A stretch of 64,000 nucleotides of DNA from positions 23,229,651 to 23,293,650 of the forward strand of contig CM060118.1 of the NCBI GenBank assembly GCA_030522415.1. Direction: 5' to 3'. This document shows, piece after piece, positions 56,576-64,000 of this stretch (positions are counted from its first letter, which is position 1; every line of letters starts with the position of its first letter). The DNA comes from Channallabes apus (taxonomy: Eukaryota; Chordata; Actinopteri; Siluriformes; Clariidae). The position numbers and the translations under genes were made by a program. Below the pieces are notes generated by a model, which saw only the letters and a program-made list of their open reading frames with translations, made no database searches and was not told the DNA's origin.

Positions 56576-58318
56576 TTCTCGGCTCACGGTTCAGGTACAC
56601 CTCCAGTTTAGCCACAAACGGGTCCAAAGTACGGCGTTCATCGATTCCGGTGCTGCCGGTAACTTTATTCATTGACTCTACTTTTGCCAAAAAACTGGGA
56701 GTGAAAATCGAGGCATTATCCCAGCCTGTTCAGATCACATCTGTAGACGGTCGGCCCCTTTCTTCCAGCCCAATGACCAATCAAACCCAGTCCATCACTC
56801 TGATCATCGAATTTCACCAAGAACAAATCCAATTTCATCTCACACCAATCTCTTCTCCACCCATCATCCTCGGCTACCCCTGGCTCTTACAACATGACCC
56901 GCTCATCTCTTGGTCTCAACGCCGGATCATACCTGTTCTGAACTCTGCCTGCGGGCGACGGCTGGGACATGTTCTAGAGGCCCCCGACGTTGACACCAAC
57001 ACTATTCCCACCGCCTACAGAGACCTGGCTGAAGTATTCTGCAATAGGCACGCCACTCACCTGCCGCCCCATCGCCCCTACGACCTGGCGATAGACCTCC
57101 AGCCAGGTTCCGCCCCACCCCGCGGCCATCTCTACTCTTTATTGGCTACTGAGACGCAGGCTATGGAGGAATACGTCGCTAATGCTCTTCGACAAGGTAC
57201 CATCCGACCCTCCTCCTCGTCCGCCGCCGCAGGGTTCTTTTTTGTGAAGAAAAAAGGGGGCGGCCTTTGCCCATGTGTCGACTATCGGGGGCTCAATAAC
57301 ATCACCATTAAAAATAGACATACATTGGTGCTTACCAACTCTGCCCTGGACGCCCTCTCCGGTGCTACCATTTTTACAAAGTTGGACCTTTGGAGCGCCT
57401 ACAACTTGGTGCGCATCAGAGAGGGTGATGAGTGGAAGACGGCCTTCATCACCCCCACAGGACACTATGAAAGTTTGGTCATACCTTTCGGACTCTGCAA
57501 CGCCCCTGCTGCTTTCCAACACTTCATAAATGACACCCTAAGAGATATGTTAGGCCGTTTGGTCTTTGCCTACTTAGATGACATACTCATCTACTCTCAT
57601 ACCGTTGGAGAACAAATTCTCCATGTCAGAGCAGTTCTCAAGAGATTGCTTGCCCATCATCTGTACTGTAAGTTGGAAAAATGCGCTTTTCACGAGCGCT
57701 CCACCACTTTCCTGGGTTTTGTCATCTAGTCCCAGGGTGTGGCCATGGACCTGCAGAAGCTGGAAATTGTGCGTCATTGGCCCCTACCCAAGACCCTCAA
57801 GCAACTTCAATGGTTTCTTGGGTTTGCGAACTTCTACCGAGCTGTTCTCTCCCAACAAGGTCCAGACCAAAAACTACATCGATGTAGTTTTTTCTCCAAG
57901 AAGTTTGACCCCCCTCAGCAGCGATGCAGGGTAGGGGAACGCGAGATGCTGGCCATAAAGTGGGCCTTGGAGGAATGGTGTCACTGGTGCCAGGGAGTCA
58001 ATCATCATCTGGACCGACCACCAGAACCTGATCACCATCTGCAAACTGAAACAGTTGAACCCCAGACAGGAGCGGTGGGCACTGTTTTTTGAACATTATA
58101 ATTTCCATCTCTCCTACAGTCTGGGGTCGAAGAACACCAAGACGGACGCTCTCTCCAGACAAAACGAAGAAGGACAAACCCCCTGCCTGTCCTACCACCT
58201 TCAAAGATCATTGCACCACTCCACTGGGACCTGGAGACGAGAGTTCGCCAGGCGCAGGCTGAGGAAACTGCCCCGGCAGGTGTGCCACCAGGACGACTCT
58301 ACGTTCCTCCCACCATGA
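56576..58318 (+). pseudogene. pol remnant: protease, reverse transcriptase, RNase H
   Basis: The protease DSG codons (about 56645-56653) are out of frame with the rest. The RT frame runs open to 57729 and holds GLNNITIKN, LDLWSAYN and the catalytic YLDDILIYS near 57570. It is cut by a TAG at 57727-57729 in what should be the text after FLGFVI. RNase H then continues in pieces with a deletion that removes its first part ([18 protein letters not shown] joins two distant blocks). Dead through several independent lesions. Confidence 0.88.
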
Positions 58319-58990
58319 GGACGGAATTACTCCAGTGGGGCAACTCCTCTCCCCTATCAGAACATCCCGGGAATCAACGCCCATCCGAACAGTTCATCCG
58401 CCCTGCCTTTTGGTGGCCGTCCATGACAAGGGACGTTGAAGAGTTCGTTCAGGCATGCCCAGTGTGTGCCTGGGCCAAAGACACCAACTAACCAACTCCT
58501 GGAGACCTCCAACCACTCCCCATCCCCCGCAGGCCCTGGACACTCATTGCCGTAGATTTCATCACGGGCCTGCCGGTCTCAGTAGGAAAATCACCATCGT
58601 GGATCGGTTCTCCAAAGCCGTGCACCTGGTAGCTCTCGCTGGACTCCCGTCAGCTAAAATGACAGCCGAGCTGATACTAGAACATGTAGTCCGCTTGCAT
58701 GGATTCCCAAATCGCTGTCGATTACCCTCCGAATCAATCCTGTCACCTACCAGCTCCAGCTGCCTGCGGTGCTCCGAATCCATCCGGTTTTCCACACCTC
58801 ACAGCTAAAACCCTTCACCACTTCTCCTATGGTTCACCCCCTCCATGATCCTCCTCCCCGAATCATTGATGGTGACCCTGCTTACACCCGTACGCCGGAT
58901 CCTCAATTCGCGCCCTCGGGAGGGCTACGGTCCCGAGGAGCGATCTTGGATTCCGGCCCAGTTCATCCTCGACCCTGAGCTTATCAGGGA
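58282..58990 (+). pseudogene. integrase remnant without catalytic core, chromodomain scrap
   Basis: The zinc-domain text ([28 protein letters not shown]) and the start of the core are visible. After [11 protein letters not shown], near 58712, the sequence jumps to text beyond the core ([15 protein letters not shown] in another frame), so the second aspartate and the glutamate are missing. A shortened chromodomain ([20 protein letters not shown]) remains. Confidence 0.85.
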
Positions 58991-59025
58991 CTACCATCGC
59001 CGGGAGTTGGTCCTGGACAGGGTAC

Positions 59026-59394
59026 TCTCACACACACTCGCTCCGCGGTCGGCACCCAAAAGTATTACGGTCGCTGAACAGGAAGCATAAAAGGAAACAA
59101 CATGCCGCTTCACATCTGTCAGTCATTGAGTTTGCCCATTTCGGTTCAGGCCGTTCGTCAGCCATTTTGTGAGTACTCACTTTCTTGGGTTTACTTTCTG
59201 ATTCGAGTGCGTGTTTATAGGACGCGGGTTAAATTTGTGTTTTTCCCTTGCTCCCCTTCTGTGAGAGTCCTTAGACTAATTTGCGCGGTTAACCTGCCTA
59301 CTCGCTTGCTTCCGCGTTTGGGTTTACCATCCACGCTACAAAGGGCTAACCGCTATCGCTAAGTCTTCTGATCATCCCGGGTTAGTTCGTGACA
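59026..59394 (+). repeat. 3' LTR of second chromovirus
   Basis: 369 bp, starting tctcacacacactcg (the expected second base G is C) and ending gttcgtgaca. It is the more complete LTR of the pair. A short polypurine-like acagggtac precedes it. Confidence 0.9.
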
Positions 59395-59399
59395 GATAA

Positions 59400-62369
59400 A
59401 TGCATAATGCAAATACAATTTGAATGAATTAACCTGTAAAAGTGTTGAGAAGTTTATTAGGAAACAAAAGTAAAACAAGCCATTCAAGAAAAAAAAAATC
59501 ACCATTAGCTGTTTACCCAATGATAGAAAAAGCAACAAGCAACTTTTCCAATAAGGGCTTTATTTAGGTCACTACAGATATTGTACCTAAAAGTGAATAT
59601 GGCTAATTTTGTTTATTAATGTCTGATCTATTTTTTCACATGAAAATGTTCATATTATATGAAAGTCAGATTTTTTTTTATTGCATACATAAATTTAATG
59701 AACACTTTTTATAATTTCATTAAAATAAAAGAGAAGAATCTAAAATGAATCTATAAATGAGGAAAAAGCTAGCTATTTAATGAAGACCAAGGAAATGGAA
59801 CTTCACAAAAATAGCTGGAGATAGTAAAAGTGGGTCTGCAGTCACTGACATGCTTTAATGGCTATGCTGCATTACTGAAAGATTTAGAGCGCATCGAGTT
59901 TAGGATGGGATTTGGGCAGATTTCTTTTTTCCCAGCAATGTAATTTTATATAGATTTCTGTCAGACACAATATGAAACAGCTGTCCTGTGAATGTGTTGG
60001 TAATTTCATATGCAAAAGGATTTACATTTGCAAAAATAGTGAGAGTGATTTTAGTTTAATTTTGTCATTCTAAATATTACAACATTACTAAAAGATTTAT
60101 AAACATGATCATTGTTGTTGGTGTAACAACTTCAGAAGCAACCTCATTTCCCCACGTGTCTGTCCCAACTGTTCAGCTTTCAGCACACCAGTATACTAAT
60201 CGCCAGATCATCTGTCATTAGAAGTTAGATGGTTTTTATATTTGAATGATTTATAGATCACTGTGTGGCTTAACAAGCAAAACACATTCCTATTAAACTG
60301 GTCAGGTACAGGGACTATAAAAAAAAATAAGGACAGGGAAAATAAGAGCCATGAATCTTGCCGTAAATTAAAGGGGAAAAAATGCTGGAGAACTATTCCT
60401 CAAGACTAAGCTCCAAAATGCAAGAAAGTCTGTCTCTTTCGAAGCAAAATGTGAAGTAGTAAGTGGTGACTCAAGACTTTTACACAGTACTATACAAATT
60501 GCATACTTAGTTAGTACCTCTTCTTTTAATTATATATTTTTTGTGATGCATGTGCACCCTGTGATGTATTTGTATCCTGTTCAAGGTGTACCCCAGCGCA
60601 TGCCCAAAGTTTCTTGTGATAGGCTCCCCCCACTTCCCTGTCCTTAAATAAAGAGTATAGAAGAACACAATCAAAACACAATCAATGCAAACTATTTAAA
60701 AAAACCTTTTCTGCAAATACTAATCACAGTTAGTTTATATTTCATGAACGTGCAACCATTTTGTAGAAAGGAATCCTTTTCATTCTGTATTAATGAATTA
60801 ATTGTAATTCATTTATTATTATTAAAAAAAACTTCTGTTTTTTTTATGACTGTTTAACATTCCAGAATTTGTTGATATTTGGTGGCATTTATATCAAACG
60901 TTATTCTTCCGTCTTCCATGCAATATTTCCTGTGCCACTGGCTTGTGTAAAATCATCATAATAATCATCTGGTTGTAGTGGGCCTCAGATGGAAATAGAA
61001 CCTCAGACAAACAACAATGTATAATTTTTTTCCATCTTGGCAGTTGTCCAGAAGACGATAAATCAACACCTTTCACAAGTGTAAGACTGTAGACAATTAA
61101 GTAAAATTGCTGATTTCTCCTGGAGCACATAGATCTTGCAAGGTTATGAATGAATGAATTATTTTTGAAGGGCAGGCTTGGTAGAGAGAGAAAAGCTTTT
61201 TTTTTGTATTGCTTATTTTACAGAAAGTGGACAGAAGATTGCCCATTAATTTCTTAAACCTGTCTGGATTTTGTACTCTGCTACTAAGCAGCTGTTATGC
61301 CCTTTCAGTGTAGCTGTGGCACAAATGTGCCAGCTTTTCCCAAGCTCTAGCACTTGAAATTAAATATACACAGGATTGTGCTTACAAAAATATGAGCATG
61401 TGGCACAGTGCCTGTATAATTACGCAGGGCTTAGAGGCATAAAAGTTGTGTTTAAGCATGAATACAGCATGCACATGAGTAGGATTTTACCATAAATACA
61501 GGTTGCGTATAAATGCGTTGTGTTTTTATAGCTATGCTGCAAACGTATGTTTCACAACTGGGGTAGCTGATGGGGCTGGGTAGTGTAATGTACTCAGACT
61601 ACATTACTGGTCTTTAATGGTATAGGGAAAAATAATGGTATAGATAAATAATAAAAATTTAATTGAAAATTAATGTCTTGAGTCCTCTGAATTTCAAATG
61701 TACTGAATGTAATACACCCCATACTGTACATATCTCTTTTGTTCTTCGATTTGATGCATTTGATTGGAAGTTTCTCCACCAAACACATTTTGGGGAAAAA
61801 GATGAAAGTTGATAATCCAACTTGTTTGCATACATTAAATTTGTGACTGTATTTCACATGAGCTTCATCAGTCTCTGATGTCGACCAGTTGGTGATGCGT
61901 CAGTGTCATGTGCATAAAAATAATAGCCAAAATGATCTATCACCTGTTTCGATGTGTGTACTCATCTGACATGCATATGACTCACGAATAGCATGAATCT
62001 AAATTCTTGCTTATAAAAAAAAGAAATCAGCTTCATCTCTTCATACCAATCTTTATTTTTTTTTTCTTCATGTCCCATTCCCATTGTTGATATTGCACTT
62101 CAATCCCTGAAAGTCGAAAATAGCCTGGCTTAACACATTCTTTAATGGCAAATCATGTTAAAAATATACTTTGTAGTTTTTTACTTTGATGAAGGGGGGT
62201 GGGGGTTTGGGGGTGACTTAGGGAGCAGTCCTATAAAAATGGTGCTGTGTGTGTGTGTACAAATGCAGCGTGTAGGTTTGTGCTCTGTGCAAATTTGAAT
62301 ATAAGTGGGGTTTGCTGAAGAACATCGTCTTAGCTATAAAACAGCTACAATAAACACAGTAGTGCCATA
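59400..62369. other. intergenic, little recognised
   Basis: AT-rich DNA. At about 60550-60660 the text caccctgtgatgtatttgta, gtgtaccccagcgcatg and gataggctcccccca is a decayed type A SINE tail. No gene is supported. Confidence 0.5.
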
Positions 62370-62371
62370 TA

Positions 62372-63990
62372 CAGTGGTGTGAAAAACTATTTGCCCCCCT
62401 CCTGATTTCTTATTCTTTTGCATGTTTGTCACACAAAATGTTTCTGATCATCAAACACATTTAACTATTAGTCAAAGATAACACAAGTAAACACAAAATG
62501 CAGTTTTTAAATGAGGGGTTTTATTATTTAGGGAGAAAAAAAATCCAAACCTACGTGGCCCTGTGTGAAAAAGTAATTGCCCCCTGAACCTAATAACTGG
62601 TTGGGTCACCCTTAGCAGCAATAACTGCAATCAAGCGTTTGCGATAACTTGCATCGAGTCTTTTACAGCGCTCTGGAGGAATTTTGTCCCACTCATCTTT
62701 GCAGAATTGTTGTAATTCAGCTTTATTTGAGGGTTTTCTAGCATGAACCGCCTTTTTAAGGTCATGCCACAACATCTCAATAGGATTCAGGTCAGGACTT
62801 TGACTAGGCCACTCCAAAGTCTTCATTTTATTTTTCTTCAGCCATTCAGAGGTGGATTTGCTGGTGTGTTTTGGGTCATTGTCCTGCTGCAGCACCCAAG
62901 ATCGCTTCAGCTTGAGTTGACGAACAGATGGCCGGACATTCTCCTTCAGGATTTTTTGGTAGACAGTAGAATTCATGGTTCCATCTATCACAGCAAGCCT
63001 TCCAGGTCCTGAAGCAGCAAAACAACCCCAGACCATCACACTCCCACCACCATATTTTACTGTTGGTATGATGTTCTTCTTCTGAAATTCTGTGTTACTT
63101 TTACGCCAGATGTAACGGGACACGCACCTTCCAAAAAGTTCAACTTTTGTCTCGTCGGTCCACAAGGTATTTTCCCAAAAGTCTTGGCAATCATTGAGAT
63201 GTTTTTTTAGCAAAATTGAGACGAGCCTTAATGTTCTTTGCTTAAAAGTGGTTTGCGCCTTGGAAATCTGCCATGCAGGCCGTTTTTGCCCAGTCTCTTT
63301 CTTATGGTGGAGTCGTGAACACTGACCTTAATTGAGGCAAGTGAGGCCTGCAGTTCTTTAGATGTTGTCCTGGGGTCTTTTGTGGCCTCTCGGATGAGTC
63401 GTCTCTGCGCTCTTGGGGTAATTTCGGTCGGCCGGCCACTCCTGGGAAGATTCACCACTGTTCCATGTTTTTGCCATTTGTGGATAATGGCTCTCACTGT
63501 GGTTCGCTGGAGTCCCAAAGCTTTAGAAATGGCTTTATAACCTTTACCAGACTGATAGATCTCAATTACTTTTGTTCTCATTTGTTCCTGAATTTCTTTG
63601 GATCTTGGCATGATGTCTAGCTTTTGAGGTGCTTTTGGTCTACTTCTCTGTGTCAGGTAGCTCCTATTTAAGTGATTTCTTGATTGAAACAGGTGTGGCA
63701 GTAATCAGGCCTGGGGGTGACTACAGAAATTGAACTCAGGTGTGATAAACCACAGTTAAGTTATTTTTTAACAAGGGGGGCAATCACTTTTTCACACAGG
63801 GCCATGTAGATTTGGAGTTTTTTTTCTCCCTTAATAACGTAAACCTTCATTTAAAAACTGCATTTTGTGTTCAATTATGTTATCTTTGACTAATAGTTAA
63901 TGGTTTTTGATGATCAGAAACATTTAAGTCTGACAAACATGCAAAAGAATAAGAAATCAGGAAGGGGGCAAATAGTTTTTCACACCACTG
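62372..63990 (-). mobile_element. Tc1-like transposon, full length, nearly intact
   Basis: A 1,619-bp element between TA dinucleotides (62370-62371 and 63991-63992) with about 215-bp terminal inverted repeats, both starting cagtggtgtgaaaaactatt. It belongs to the same family and lies in the same orientation as 43662-45274 but is less damaged. Confidence 0.97.
62590..63611 (-). pseudogene. Tc1 transposase with a frame break
   Basis: The start at 63611 opens 127 good codons with the first helix-turn-helix (YKAISKALGLQRTTVRAII), the basic GRPTEI linker and the second helix-turn-helix. The frame is lost at 63205-63240, around a 7-T run (6 in the sister copy) and a small deletion. It resumes for 207 codons (63213-62590) with a complete DD34E catalytic set: D20 in LWTDETKVELFG, D111 in QQDNDPKHTS and E146 in NPIEMLW, then the C-terminus ending GDPTSY. 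Total length fits the usual 340 residues. Only this region separates it from an intact gene. Confidence 0.92.
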
Positions 63991-64000
63991 TATCAATTTG

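Larger units (their letters stand above)
55629..59394 (+). mobile_element. Ty3/Gypsy chromovirus, decayed second copy
   Basis: A related chromovirus on the plus strand, flanked by an exact 5-bp duplication GATAA (55624-55628 and 59395-59399). The left LTR has lost 113 bp relative to the right one. Gag starts with a nonsense codon a few residues in, pol has frameshifts and a stop, and the integrase core is deleted. It shares LTR blocks (ggacgcgggttaaatttgtg, ttttcccttgctc) and protein text with 13667-18827 but is clearly another, older subfamily. Confidence 0.93.

Overview
The window is vertebrate, almost certainly teleost fish, nuclear DNA, and I recognise no host protein-coding gene in it. 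The evidence is its content: Tc1-like DNA transposons, tRNA-headed fish SINEs, a nonautonomous hAT element, Tf1/sushi-type chromoviruses, a DIRS1-type tyrosine-recombinase retrotransposon, LINE fragments and long CA, TA and TC microsatellites in an AT-rich background. The SINE types look like those of otophysan fish, possibly a catfish, but that is from memory and weak.

Layout. 1-9.6 kb: AT-rich intergenic DNA with microsatellites, several decayed SINEs, decayed Tc1 and IS630-like transposase relics and an unnamed LTR-like repeat. 10.2-11.4 kb: an internally deleted Tc1 element. 13.7-18.8 kb: a complete Ty3/Gypsy chromovirus on the minus strand with two apparently identical 384-bp LTRs and a 5-bp target duplication. 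20.7-22.0 kb: a 5'-truncated LINE with a 15-bp target duplication, followed by a decayed LINE ORF1 fragment. 26.4-29.9 kb: a second LTR retrotransposon family, internally deleted but with both LTRs and a 4-bp target duplication. 30.5-31.1 kb: an L2/Rex1-like LINE tail. 34.6-36.7 kb: a 2.05-kb solo LTR carrying a large minisatellite with a strict 29-bp period. 37.8-39.8 kb: a nonautonomous hAT element with nested insertions and an 8-bp target duplication. 40.0-41.2 kb: a full SINE, then the 3' end of a further LTR element. 43.7-45.3 kb and 62.4-64.0 kb: two copies of one Tc1 family. 47.2-52.4 kb: an apparently intact DIRS1-type element. 55.6-59.4 kb: a second, decayed chromovirus on the plus strand.

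How the parts work together. Genes here cooperate only within each element. In the chromoviruses, gag makes the particle, and pol supplies protease, reverse transcriptase, RNase H and a chromodomain integrase; the sequence just inside the 5' LTR suggests self-primed reverse transcription. In the DIRS element, a capsid-like ORF, an RT/RNase H/methylase-like ORF and a tyrosine recombinase sit between inverted terminal repeats, with an internal complementary region that joins the two ends. Tc1 elements carry one DDE transposase each. One SINE family carries a tail like that of the local LINE and probably uses its machinery.

The most rewarding items are the intact DIRS element and its palindromic target, the minisatellite-bearing solo LTR, and the young chromovirus whose only breaks lie in C/G homopolymers.
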